DNA of 64,000 bases, from assembly GCA_019359725.1 (NCBI GenBank), contig JAHHGR010000005.1:1-64000 (forward strand). The letters run 5' to 3'. The notes below the pieces were generated by a model that was not told the DNA's origin, ran no database searches, and saw only the letters and a list, made by a program, of their open reading frames with translations. Shown here piece after piece: positions 27,545-35,983 of this stretch. The position numbers and the translations under genes were made by a program. Positions within the stretch are counted from its first letter, which is position 1; every line of letters starts with the position of its first letter. Source of the DNA: Aphanocapsa lilacina HA4352-LM1. GTDB taxonomy: Bacteria; Cyanobacteriota; Cyanobacteriia; Gloeobacterales; Gloeobacteraceae.

Positions 27545-28378
27545 TTATCGTGCGGAAGCAAAAGTCCGTAACCAGCGGTAGGCCGCCGTCCCGAGCACCG
27601 CCGCCCAAAAGGGCACCAACGCCACCAGACCGACAGCCCCGCTCCAGAGGGCGGCTTCGATGCCGGCCGCCAACACTACAGCCTGGGCCGCCTGGACGCG
27701 CATCGGCACGAGCGCTTCGCCATCCTCGTCGCCGACGCTTACCATCCGACTCGAACCGACGAGCACCGGCAGAAATGCTGCCGATAGTCCGACCGCCAGC
27801 GCTCCGGCTGCGAAGGAAACACCACCGTCCGGTGTGACTCCTGCGAAGACCAGGGCGATGGCTGTGAGCGCAGCACCCAGACCCGCAAACACCAGTTGCG
27901 GCCGATTGGTCGGCCGCAACTGGCTATCGAGCCACAGCGCCACGGCCGTAAGGGCGGCAAAGGCCCAATTTCCTTGAAATGCCAGCCAGCCTCCCAAGGC
28001 CAACACCGCCAGCGAGTCGCTCCATTTTGCCGACAGCCCGGTCGTCCTGTTGACCATCCGCACGAGCAGCAGCAGCCAGAACAACATGCCCAGATCTGGA
28101 AGCCCCCAGATTCCGATTCCGACGATCGCCAGACCCGCCGCCACGAACGCGGACAAATCTTGATCCGGATCCAATTCCCGGGCGATGGCCCAGGCCAAAA
28201 ATACCGAAATCCCTGCAGTAAGACCCCAAAGCGCACTCTGTAGCCAAGGCGTGCCCAAGCACAACTGCAGAACGCTTAGCGCAGCTGCTGTGAGACCCGC
28301 CAGGACGGCGATGGCCCGATTGGTCGGGTAGGAGAGGTCCACCGAGCGGCCGATGGCGGTGAGGTCGCTGAGTTTCAT
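27545..28378 (-). CDS. polytopic membrane protein, unknown
   Basis: The 277-residue protein has about eight hydrophobic segments with Ala/Leu/Val/Gly-rich composition and a conserved-looking DPDQDLSAFVAAGLA between two of them. I do not recognise the family confidently. The ATG at 28378 (MKLSDLTAIG) is used. It lies 41 bp downstream of the aldehyde dehydrogenase gene on the same strand and may be cotranscribed with it. Confidence 0.6.
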   Translation of the reverse strand: MKLSDLTAIGRSVDLSYPTNRAIAVLAGLTAAALSVLQLCLGTPWLQSALWGLTAGISVFLAWAIARELDPDQDLSAFVAAGLAIVGIGIWGLPDLGMLFWLLLLVRMVNRTTGLSAKWSDSLAVLALGGWLAFQGNWAFAALTAVALWLDSQLRPTNRPQLVFAGLGAALTAIALVFAGVTPDGGVSFAAGALAVGLSAAFLPVLVGSSRMVSVGDEDGEALVPMRVQAAQAVVLAAGIEAALWSGAVGLVALVPFWAAVLGTAAYRWLRTFASAR

Positions 28379-28419
28379 GCGGGCTGGTGATACCGGCAGT
28401 GCCAACTTAACCGCAATCG

Positions 28420-29943
28420 TCAGTCTGTGAGATCTACCCAGACGGTTTTGGTCTGCAAATAGAATTCGAGCGCTTCCCAGCCCTGCTCGCGCCCGTAGCC
28501 CGACATCTTGTAGCCGCCGAAAGGCCCCGCCGGATCAAAATGGCCGTAGTTGTTGACCCAGACGGTGCCCGCCTTCAACCGTGCGGCGGCGCGGTGCGCT
28601 TTTTTGAGGTCGCGGGTGTGCACACCGGCGGCGAGGCCGTACTGGTTGCCGTTGGCCAGTGCAATCGCCGCATCAAAAGTGTCGAAGGGCATCACCGAGA
28701 GGATTGGACCAAAGGTTTCTTCGCGCACGATGGTCATCGCATCGGTCGTGTCGGCAAAGACGGTGGGCTCCACGAAGAAGCCCTTGCCGGTGCCGATGTC
28801 GTAAGCCTTGCCGCCCGCCACCAGGCGCGCCCCCTCCTGCTTGCCGGTTTCCATATAGCGCAGTACTTTGGTGTACTCGTCGCGGTTGGCGATTGGGCCC
28901 ATGTCGCTTGCGGGGTCGAGGGGATCTCCGGGCCGGGTGGCCTGCGTTCGTGAGCGCACCCGTTCCACCACTTCCTCGTAGACCGGTCGCTCTACAAGCA
29001 TGCGGCTGCCGGCATAGCAAATTTCGCCTTTGTTGTAAAACATGCCGTCGTAGACGGTCTGGGTGGCACGGTCGAGATCGGCGTCGGCAAAAATAATATT
29101 GGCCGATTTGCCACCTAACTCCATCGTCAGATGTTTGAGCGTCGGGGCAGAATCCGAGACCACCCGGATTCCGCTCGCGGTGGAGCCGGTGATCGCCACT
29201 TTTTCGACGAGCGGGTGGGTGGTAAGGGCATGGCCCACCGTGCCGCCCGGACCGGGCACGACATTGAACACCCCCGGCGGCACCCCCGCTTCTTCCATCA
29301 ATTGGGCGACTTTGAGGGCCGAAAGCGGGGTGGCGGAGGCGGGTTTGTGGACGATGGTGTTGCCCGCCGCGAGCGCCGGGGCGAACTTGCTGATGCTCAG
29401 GATCAGTGGAAAGTTGAAGGGAGTAATCGCCGCCACCACCCCCAGCGGTTCGCGCAGCGTGTAGGTGTGCAGGCCCTTGGTGGTTTGTTTGACGGCCCCC
29501 TCGATTTTGCTGGCCCACCCGGCGTAGTAATGAAACATGTTGGCCAGGTGGGGGATGTCCACACCCATCGAGTCGCGCAAAAGCCGTCCCATTTCCTTAG
29601 CCTGCAAGTACGCGAGTTCTTCGCCGTACTTGAGAAACAAGTCCCCCACCCGCCAGAGGATCTTGCCGCGCTCGTGTCCGCTCAATCCGCCCCAGGAAGC
29701 GGACTCGAAGGCCCGGTAGGCGGCGTTGACCCCCAGTTCGACATCCTCCGCTGTGCCCTCGGCGATCCGGGCTATTGCTTCTTCAGTAGTCGGGTCGATG
29801 ACCGGGAACGTTTTGCCGCCGCCGGCAGGGCGCCATTCACCGTCGATGTAAAGCTCGGTTCGGTCGATGGCGAAGGACGGGCGGACAGCAGAAGCTTTCC
29901 CCACCGGCCCGTGGTCGGGGGACGTATTCTGGCAAATTTGCAT
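28420..29943 (-). CDS. NAD(P)-dependent aldehyde dehydrogenase
   Basis: The 507-residue enzyme oxidises an aldehyde to its acid. The catalytic Cys lies in NKGEICYAGSR, the general-base Glu in TMELGGKSANI, the cofactor-binding Asn/Lys in ITPFNFPL and VHKPASATPL, and the glycine motif is ITGSTASG. GEICYAGSR (usually GQxCxAGSR) is a mild variant. C-terminal NYGHFDPAGPFGGYKMSGYGRE is typical of betaine/general aldehyde dehydrogenases, so the exact substrate is open. It follows the F420-reductase-like gene in the same direction, 35 bp downstream, and the pair is divergent from lysR. Confidence 0.92.
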   Translation of the reverse strand: MQICQNTSPDHGPVGKASAVRPSFAIDRTELYIDGEWRPAGGGKTFPVIDPTTEEAIARIAEGTAEDVELGVNAAYRAFESASWGGLSGHERGKILWRVGDLFLKYGEELAYLQAKEMGRLLRDSMGVDIPHLANMFHYYAGWASKIEGAVKQTTKGLHTYTLREPLGVVAAITPFNFPLILSISKFAPALAAGNTIVHKPASATPLSALKVAQLMEEAGVPPGVFNVVPGPGGTVGHALTTHPLVEKVAITGSTASGIRVVSDSAPTLKHLTMELGGKSANIIFADADLDRATQTVYDGMFYNKGEICYAGSRMLVERPVYEEVVERVRSRTQATRPGDPLDPASDMGPIANRDEYTKVLRYMETGKQEGARLVAGGKAYDIGTGKGFFVEPTVFADTTDAMTIVREETFGPILSVMPFDTFDAAIALANGNQYGLAAGVHTRDLKKAHRAAARLKAGTVWVNNYGHFDPAGPFGGYKMSGYGREQGWEALEFYLQTKTVWVDLTD

Positions 29944-29978
29944 GCCAATCTCCTAGTTGTGAAACGCAAGGACGACAC

Positions 29979-30611
29979 TTAGCGCCGCAGCACCTTCAAG
30001 GCGACGTTCGGCCCCACCCCCAGCCCGTAGCCCAGTTGGGCCACCAGCAGTCCCGCAGGCTCCACCAGTCGGGCGCGCACGAGGGCTCCGGCATCCACCG
30101 GCTCCATCCCGGCTTCGGCCATCAGCCCGGCCACCACCGCTTTCGCTTCGGCGGCGTCCCCGCAGTAGAACATCGAGGGCGTCACCTCTCCAAAAAGCGG
30201 CGAGGGCGCATGGAGAATCTCGGCGTTGAGGGGCAGTGCCTCGACGACGGTAGCCCCGACAGCCCGCTCGGCGATCCACTCGGCGGCGGAGGTGGTCGTG
30301 CCGATCTCCAGGCCGCTGAAATCGGGCTTCAGGGCGTTGACGGTGCTGCACAGCAACTTACCCGCAAGCGATCCCATCTGGGTCAGCGCATCATCGACTG
30401 CACCCCAGGGCACCGCCAGCACCACCACCTCGCCAAAGGCCACAGCTTCGCGCGGAGAGCCGACTTGGGCCTGCGGCCCGGCTGAGTGGGCGACAGATCC
30501 GAGCTTGAGCGGATCGCGCGAGTAGCTCAACAAAATCCGGTGTCCAGCGGCGGCCCACCGTTTTGCGAGGGCGCTACCGACGCTGCCGGCTCCGACAATA
30601 CCGATTTGCAT
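29979..30611 (-). CDS. F420-reductase-like NADP-binding oxidoreductase
   Basis: The 210-residue protein starts MQIGIVGAGSVGSALAKRW, a Rossmann GxGxxG motif, followed by VVVLAVPWGAVDDAL and CSTVNALKPDFSG, the layout of NADPH-dependent F420 reductases and their DP-rich YkfI-type relatives. Whether deazaflavin is the partner in this organism is unknown. The ATG at 30611 has GGAGTCACC ahead; the upstream frame to 30743 is not conserved. It lies upstream of the aldehyde dehydrogenase gene and opposite lysR. Confidence 0.82.
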   Translation of the reverse strand: MQIGIVGAGSVGSALAKRWAAAGHRILLSYSRDPLKLGSVAHSAGPQAQVGSPREAVAFGEVVVLAVPWGAVDDALTQMGSLAGKLLCSTVNALKPDFSGLEIGTTTSAAEWIAERAVGATVVEALPLNAEILHAPSPLFGEVTPSMFYCGDAAEAKAVVAGLMAEAGMEPVDAGALVRARLVEPAGLLVAQLGYGLGVGPNVALKVLRR

Positions 30612-30688
30612 GGGCGGTGACTCCTGCTTGCAAAGGTAACGGTACCAGGGGCACCCGGGCTGTGTCCAATAGCCGCTCGCGCCCTTTG

Positions 30689-30703
30689 ATAGCCGCAGGC
30701 TAT
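30689..30703. promoter_or_regulatory. candidate LysR binding site (T-N11-A palindrome)
   Basis: ATAGCCGCAGGCTAT is a perfect 15-base palindrome whose second and fourteenth bases give T-N11-A. It sits between the divergent oxidoreductase and lysR starts, 52 bp before lysR. A half-copy AATAGCCGC lies at 30668-30676, giving a likely second subsite. Confidence 0.55.
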
Positions 30704-30754
30704 GACAGCTGCCATCTGCTCTAATCTGGGTAAACACACTCACCTTCCCGCTCG

Positions 30755-31666
30755 ATGGCCAATCCCGCGCGCGATATTGAATTTCGCCAGTTGCGCTACT
30801 TTGTCGCCCTGGCTGAGGAGTTGCACTTCGGGCAAGCCGCCTCTCGCCTGCGCATCGCCCAACCCTCGCTCTCGCGCCAGATCCAGCGGCTTGAGCAGCA
30901 AATCGGCTCGGCGCTGTTTCGTCGCACCCGCAAGCAGGTGCAGCTGACTGCGGTTGGCCAGATTTTTTTCGAACAGGCCAAGCGGACCATCGAGCAGCAC
31001 GAGCGCGCTGTCGAAAGCGCCCGCAGCGCCGCCAGTCAGCAGGTGAACGTACTCACCATCGGTTTTGAACCGTGCGCCGCCTTCCACGGCCTGCCGAAGA
31101 TTTTGCAGCAGTTCAGCGCTTTCCATCCGGATACTCGGCTCGTTAGCGACCAACTGACCGCCCCCCAGCAAAAGGAGGCACTGCGGCGAGGCCAAATCGA
31201 CGCGGGCTTTTTGCATCCGCCCGTCGATGAACCGGATCTGGTCTTTGAGCCGGTGATGGAGGAAGCTTTTCTAGCAGCACTTCCTGCCACCCACCCCCTG
31301 GCCCGCCGCCGCAAAGTTGTCTTAAGCGAGCTGGCCTCGGAGCCGTTTATCTTGTTTCCCCGCGAGGTGGCTCCCGCCTGCTTCGACATCATCTACCAGC
31401 TCTGCCGGGAAGCGGGTTTTGTCCCCAGCGTGCAGCATCTGACCAGCGACCTGAACCTGTGCCTGACGCTAGTGGCCTCGGGTGTAGGGGTGACGGTTGC
31501 ACCGGACTGCGCCCGCGAACGCCGAATTGGCGGGGTTGCCTACCGCCCGCTGAGCAAGGCTACCCCGCGCGTCGAATCCGGCTTTGTCAGGCGCCCAGGA
31601 AGCATTTCTCCGGCTTTGGAACTCCTGCTGAAGCTGTGGCGAAGCTATGCCGGCAATTGTCGTTGA
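30755..31666 (+). CDS. LysR-family transcriptional regulator
   Basis: The N-terminal winged helix-turn-helix reads FRQLRYFVALAEELHFGQAA and RLRIAQPSLSRQIQRLE; residues about 95-290 are the periplasmic-binding-like effector domain (NVLTIGFEPCAAFHGLP to the end). The CbnR/BenM-like subtype is suggested by HFGQAASRL. It is divergent from the oxidoreductase/aldehyde dehydrogenase operon, the usual arrangement for the genes it controls. The effector is not identifiable. Confidence 0.93.
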   Translation: MANPARDIEFRQLRYFVALAEELHFGQAASRLRIAQPSLSRQIQRLEQQIGSALFRRTRKQVQLTAVGQIFFEQAKRTIEQHERAVESARSAASQQVNVLTIGFEPCAAFHGLPKILQQFSAFHPDTRLVSDQLTAPQQKEALRRGQIDAGFLHPPVDEPDLVFEPVMEEAFLAALPATHPLARRRKVVLSELASEPFILFPREVAPACFDIIYQLCREAGFVPSVQHLTSDLNLCLTLVASGVGVTVAPDCARERRIGGVAYRPLSKATPRVESGFVRRPGSISPALELLLKLWRSYAGNCR

Positions 31667-31704
31667 ACCCGGCGAATACTCCTTGGATGAACCGGGACGT
31701 CTTA

Positions 31705-32487
31705 TTATTGCAACGCGAAAGTGATCGGTACACGCACCCAGGCGGAGACCGCTTCTTCGCCCCGGCGGGCAGGCTCGAAGGTGGTGCGCTTGACCGCCTC
31801 CAATGCCGCGTTGTCCAGTTCCACGTGGCCGGAGGATTTGGCCACCTGCACCTCGGCCACTGTGCCGTCGGGATTGACGTAGGCTTTGACGATCACCCGA
31901 CCTTCCCAGCTATTTTGCTGGGCAATTTCGGGATAGTCAGGCTGGACGTTGCCCTTCGGCCGGGCGTTGATCAGCGGCGGCGGCGGGGGTGGCGGCGGCG
32001 CTTCGACCGCATTGGTACCGCCGGTGCCGCCGTCTACCCCCACCGGCGAGGTGCTGCCGAAATCGTCGCCTTTTTCGGTGCCGTAGCCGGTGCCACGCGA
32101 ACCGGCGAGCATGTTCTCCGAAACGGAGGTGTCGGATTGGACCGGGGCCTTGGTGCTCAGGATCGGGCGCGAGGCTTTGGCTTTTTGCGGCGCGCTTTGC
32201 TTTGCCACGGACTTGGATTTGGGCTTCGTTTTTACCGGCTCGGGCGGCTTGGGCTTCGGCTTGGGGGGATCGGGCTGCTTAATTTCGGGAGGCTTGGGAG
32301 GTGCGGTCTGCACCATCACCATTTTCTGGACAGGCGGCGGCTCGGGAGCCTTAGGCTCCGGCAGGCTCAGGAGCATCACTCCCCCGTGCAGCACCGCCGA
32401 TCCGACGACACTCAGCGCCATAATCCAGCCGCTTGTGGTTCCTAAGGTGGTCTCAAACGGCGTCAACGGTTCTGTATTGGAATTCAT
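31705..32487 (-). CDS. tonB: TonB-family energy-transducing protein
   Basis: The 260-residue protein has one N-terminal membrane helix (WIMALSVVGSAVLHGGVMLLS), then a Pro/Lys-rich spacer (residues about 45-110) that can span the periplasm, a Gly/Ser-rich region and a C-terminal TonB domain (about 170-260; VQPDYPEIAQQNSWEGRVIV, TFEPARRGEE). It should couple the inner-membrane proton gradient to outer-membrane receptors. No exbB/exbD gene is adjacent. A receptor remnant lies 5 kb away. Confidence 0.9.
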   Translation of the reverse strand: MNSNTEPLTPFETTLGTTSGWIMALSVVGSAVLHGGVMLLSLPEPKAPEPPPVQKMVMVQTAPPKPPEIKQPDPPKPKPKPPEPVKTKPKSKSVAKQSAPQKAKASRPILSTKAPVQSDTSVSENMLAGSRGTGYGTEKGDDFGSTSPVGVDGGTGGTNAVEAPPPPPPPPLINARPKGNVQPDYPEIAQQNSWEGRVIVKAYVNPDGTVAEVQVAKSSGHVELDNAALEAVKRTTFEPARRGEEAVSAWVRVPITFALQ

Positions 32488-32696
32488 AGTCAGTTTACTG
32501 CTAAACAGCCGGACTTTCCTGGGACAAAGCCGGGCGCACCTTGTTCCATCAGCCTCTCCTGCAGAGTGATCTTCAGATATCTACCCTGGGGCAGATATCC
32601 TCTGGATTGACAGAAATTTGCTATAAATTTACTAATTAATATTGGGGAGTGCGGCCGGGAGCTGAGTACGGGTGTCCCGGCCGCAGAGGCGGTGCC

Positions 32697-34541
32697 TTAG
32701 TCCACCGCCCGGTTCGACAGACGGGTCAGCACGTCGTTGGATCGCTGGATGAACTGGCCCATCGACTCCGCGTCGAAGCTCTTCTGCGACAGCAGCGCCA
32801 GATCGTAGACGTGCTGGCAAACGAGCGTCACCAGCGCGTCGTCGCGGCCGGTGTCCGCAAGGCGCTGGACGTTCTGGATGAGGGGATTGCTGGTGTTGAG
32901 CACCAGGGTGTGATCCTCTAGAAACTCCATCGGTTTTTGCTGTACCAGGGCAGTCATCTCCTTGATCCGCCGAAGTGACTCCGGGAGCAACAGCACCGCT
33001 GGGGTGGCCTCACTTTTGAGTGCCTCGGCGCGCACTTTGAGCTTGGCCTGGCTGAGCTGCCGCTGAAACAACTCCACCAGTTGCTCGCTGCGGGTCTTGT
33101 TGGTGGCCGGGTCCACCAGTTCGGCGGCTTTGTCTTTGCTCAGGACGTTTTCGTCCAGGTCCGAGTCGACCCGGGCGAAGCGCGCCTCGCTGTTGTGCCG
33201 CTCCAAGAACGAGACGAAATGCGTATCGATGTAGGCATCGAGCAACAGCACCTCGATGTCCTGGCTTTTGAGCAACTCGATATAAGGAGTCTGGGCGCCG
33301 GTGTCGCTGGCGTAGTAAACCTTGCCCCCGGTCCTTTCTTTGTTGCGCTCCAGGTAGTCTTTGAGGGTGGTGTAGCTCTCGCCCAGGGCTAGCGGGAAGA
33401 TCAAGATGTCCTTGACCTGCTCGTAGAATTTGTCGGAGTTCATCACACCGTACTTAATGAACATGTTGATGTCTTTCCAGCACTGCACGTAGCGCTCGTA
33501 GTCATCGCGGTGCAGTTCTTTGAGGCGATCGCCGACTTTTTTGGTGATGTAATCGGCGATGCGGCGTACGGTGCGGTCGTTCTGCAGGAACGAGCGCGAG
33601 ACGTTGAGCGGAATATCGGGACTGTCGACCGCCCCCTGCAGTGGTGTTAGAAACTGGGGAATAATTTCCTCGACGTTGTTGCTCACGAACACCTGGTTGC
33701 AGAAAAGGCGAATCTGCCCCTTGGTCCAATCGATGTCGGAGCGCAGGCGCGGGAAATAGAGAATGCCCTGCAGGTTGAAAGGATAGTCGGTATTCAGGTG
33801 GATCCAGAAGAGCGGCTCATCGTTGAGAGGATACAGGTAGCTGTAGAACTCCTTGTAATCCTCGTCTTTGAGGCTGCCTGGCGATTGGGTCCAAAGCGGC
33901 TTCTGGCGGTTGGCCACCTCGCCGTTAAATTTGATGGGCACCGGCAGGAAGTCGCAGTAATTGCGGATGAGTTGCCGGATATTCACTTCATCGAGAAACT
34001 CTTCATTTTCTGCGTCGATAAAGAGGCGGACAGTCGTGCCCCGCTCGGTGCGTTCCGAGGAGGTGAGTTCAAAGGCGGTAGTGCCGTCGCAACTCCACAG
34101 CACCGCCTCAGCACCGCCTTTATAGGAGAGCGTGTCGATCTCGACTTTGCCTGCCACCATGAACGCCGAGTAGAAGCCCAGCCCGAAGTGGCCAATGATC
34201 TGCTGCTTGACGTCATCGCCCTGATACTTTTGCAGGAATTCTTCGGCGCTCGAAAACGCCACCTGGTTGATGTACTTTTTGACTTCCTCAGCGGTCATGC
34301 CGAGGCCGTTGTCGTTCACACTCAGGATTTTAGCCTCTTTGTCAAGGGTGACGCGGATCTCGAATTCTTCGCCGCTGCTTTGAAATTCCCCGGAGTAGCC
34401 AAGCATCTTGAGCTTGCTGATCGCGTCGGCGGCGTTGGAGATCAGCTCCCGCAGGAAAATGTCCTTGTCGGAGTACAGCCAGCGCTTGATGATCGGGAAG
34501 ATATTCTCGGTGTGGACGGTGATACTGCCTCTCTCTTGCAT
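32697..34541 (-). CDS. htpG: Hsp90 chaperone HtpG
   Basis: The 614-residue protein has the GHKL ATPase domain (FLRELISNAADAISKLKML, NDNGLGMTAEEV, GHFGLGFYSAFMVA), the middle domain with the catalytic Arg region and a C-terminal dimerisation domain. No MEEVD tail, as expected for bacteria. It starts MQERGSITVHTENIFPII. In cyanobacteria HtpG supports heat, oxidative and phycobilisome-assembly stress. No CIRCE element was seen upstream. Confidence 0.96.
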   Translation of the reverse strand: MQERGSITVHTENIFPIIKRWLYSDKDIFLRELISNAADAISKLKMLGYSGEFQSSGEEFEIRVTLDKEAKILSVNDNGLGMTAEEVKKYINQVAFSSAEEFLQKYQGDDVKQQIIGHFGLGFYSAFMVAGKVEIDTLSYKGGAEAVLWSCDGTTAFELTSSERTERGTTVRLFIDAENEEFLDEVNIRQLIRNYCDFLPVPIKFNGEVANRQKPLWTQSPGSLKDEDYKEFYSYLYPLNDEPLFWIHLNTDYPFNLQGILYFPRLRSDIDWTKGQIRLFCNQVFVSNNVEEIIPQFLTPLQGAVDSPDIPLNVSRSFLQNDRTVRRIADYITKKVGDRLKELHRDDYERYVQCWKDINMFIKYGVMNSDKFYEQVKDILIFPLALGESYTTLKDYLERNKERTGGKVYYASDTGAQTPYIELLKSQDIEVLLLDAYIDTHFVSFLERHNSEARFARVDSDLDENVLSKDKAAELVDPATNKTRSEQLVELFQRQLSQAKLKVRAEALKSEATPAVLLLPESLRRIKEMTALVQQKPMEFLEDHTLVLNTSNPLIQNVQRLADTGRDDALVTLVCQHVYDLALLSQKSFDAESMGQFIQRSNDVLTRLSNRAVD

Positions 34542-35089
34542 CGATGTAACCAGAACGCTCAGCTATCACAATAGCAAGACCGCTTCTACAGCTGTAACCG
34601 GTCCTCGCCTCGCTGGTTTGTGGGTGGTACCTCCCCAATGACCTTCGCGCCTATCCCGGTTTCAGACGGCAAACCACAACCTGCACTCCATTCAAAATAA
34701 AAGAGACAAATTGGAATAAACACTCTAAATCCCTAGACTTAGTATAGTATATCTTATTTGGAAATTTTTTTGTGCGCACATTGCAACCATTTCTGGTCTA
34801 TTAAATTCCACCTGTGAACTCTTGCAAAATTGCTGACCGGGGATCGCAAAAAGAAAATCACACCGCCCTAAGACGGCTCAAGTCTGAGAAAGCCTGTGAG
34901 AAGGTGATCCCAGCTGCATTGAGAGGTCGCTGCGTCGGTCGTTGGTAAATTCCCCTCAGGAAAATCCCCGAGATTGTCGCGTGGAACACAATGACGAAGG
35001 AATGTTACAAGTCGTGGCGACATGCCTGGGCGCCAGCTACAAATGTCTTGCAACCACCTCCCCGGGATCGCCGGGCAAGGAGACCATTG
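34542..35089. other. AT-rich intergenic region
   Basis: This 548-base gap between divergent htpG and the acidic protein gene is markedly AT-rich at about 34690-34800, unlike the rest of the window. It contains promoter-like A/T blocks such as TTAGTATAGTATATCTTAT near 34740. No gene, tRNA or strong hairpin was found. Part of it may be horizontally acquired or a long regulatory leader. Confidence 0.4.
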
Positions 35090-35665
35090 ATGGATGAGAA
35101 TATGAATACTGCGCCTCCGTCGACGGAGGCGTCGCTCGAAGCTGAGGAAAAATCGGTCGTCGTTATCGAGGGTGTCGAGGCCACTTCAGAAGCGCAGCCG
35201 GTTGTCGAGCAAGTGCTCGATGATCAAGAAGCGACCGCCGAGGAGCCGCATCTAGAGGCAACGACAGCAGCCGAGCCGGTGGAAGAGGAAGCCATCGTTG
35301 CTGAGGAGTTTGCGGAGGAGCCGACTTCGGAGGCACCGACCACCGACATCGAGGAGACGGCCGCCGAAGCGGAGAGCGTTTTTGAGCCCGCCGCTGCTGA
35401 AGAAATGGTTGAGGTGGAAGTCGCCGAAGAGAAGACTGCCGTGGTTGAAGAGCCCGTTGCAGAGGCTTCCGAGGTTGCTGCTGCAGAGGCCGTTTCTGAG
35501 AACCCGCTGGAAGGGACTACCGAAGAGGAAGCTGTCGTCGAGCCGACTGAGACCGCCCAGGATACTGCTGAAGAGCATGTGCCCGGCGAGCAGGCGGTCG
35601 AGGAAACGGCCTCCGTCGTGGATGCCGATGCCGACGAAACACGCACGGAGCAGGCCACAGCGTAG
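35090..35665 (+). CDS. extremely acidic Glu/Ala/Val-rich low-complexity protein
   Basis: The 191-residue product is dominated by Glu, Ala, Thr and Val (e.g. EEEAIVAEEFAEEPTSEAP) with almost no Lys or aromatic residues, no Cys and no hydrophobic core, so it is probably disordered and strongly negative. CAAGGAGACC precedes the ATG at 35090. Similar low-complexity acidic proteins occur as flexible linkers or metal/cation buffers, but no function can be assigned. The reading frame has no recognisable family. Codon use (GAG, GCC, GTC) follows the genome. Confidence 0.6.
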   Translation: MDENMNTAPPSTEASLEAEEKSVVVIEGVEATSEAQPVVEQVLDDQEATAEEPHLEATTAAEPVEEEAIVAEEFAEEPTSEAPTTDIEETAAEAESVFEPAAAEEMVEVEVAEEKTAVVEEPVAEASEVAAAEAVSENPLEGTTEEEAVVEPTETAQDTAEEHVPGEQAVEETASVVDADADETRTEQATA

Positions 35666-35983
35666 CGAAGTCAGTTGAGAGTCAGGTACCGGTGGTGGTG
35701 TCGATGCACCGAACGATATTTTGGATCCTTGTCTTTACTGCAGCCCATGGTGATGTGCGCCAGACGTTTTTTTGTTGAGCCGGCACCTTCATTCCTTGCT
35801 TTGCGATCGTGAATCGACAACTGCAATGCTCCTTACCCGCCGCTCTGCCGGCGGGTTTTTTGCAAGAGATCAAGGCAGCTTGCGGAGGGAGGGTGAGCAG
35901 GTACATTCCGAGAGGAAAGATTCGTTGCTAGCATGTGCGGTGAACGGGATGTCCGTTTTTTCAATCACCAGACGGTACGGACG
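35666..35983 (+). other. gap with a terminator, possible small RNA
   Basis: The space between the acidic protein gene and the DUF3667 gene has no convincing ORF, yet holds a strong terminator at 35835-35861, 170 bases past the stop of the acidic gene. The terminator could end that transcript or a small RNA beginning near 35700-35760. No known cyanobacterial sRNA motif was recognised. Confidence 0.35.
35835..35861 (+). terminator. strong rho-independent terminator
   Basis: ACCCGCCG at 35835-35842 pairs perfectly with CGGCGGGT at 35849-35856, followed by TTTTT. It is the clearest T-tailed hairpin in this region. Confidence 0.8.

Noticed and set aside
32607..32640. TTGACA followed by AT-rich sequence, promoter-like on + strand
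   Set aside because: Nothing on the + strand follows; htpG ends here on the minus strand, so the match is likely chance.
35224..35658. Minus-strand Ser/Thr/Ala-rich frame opposite the acidic protein
   Set aside because: Reverse reading of GAG/GCC/GTC-rich codons; the + strand has a good ribosome site.
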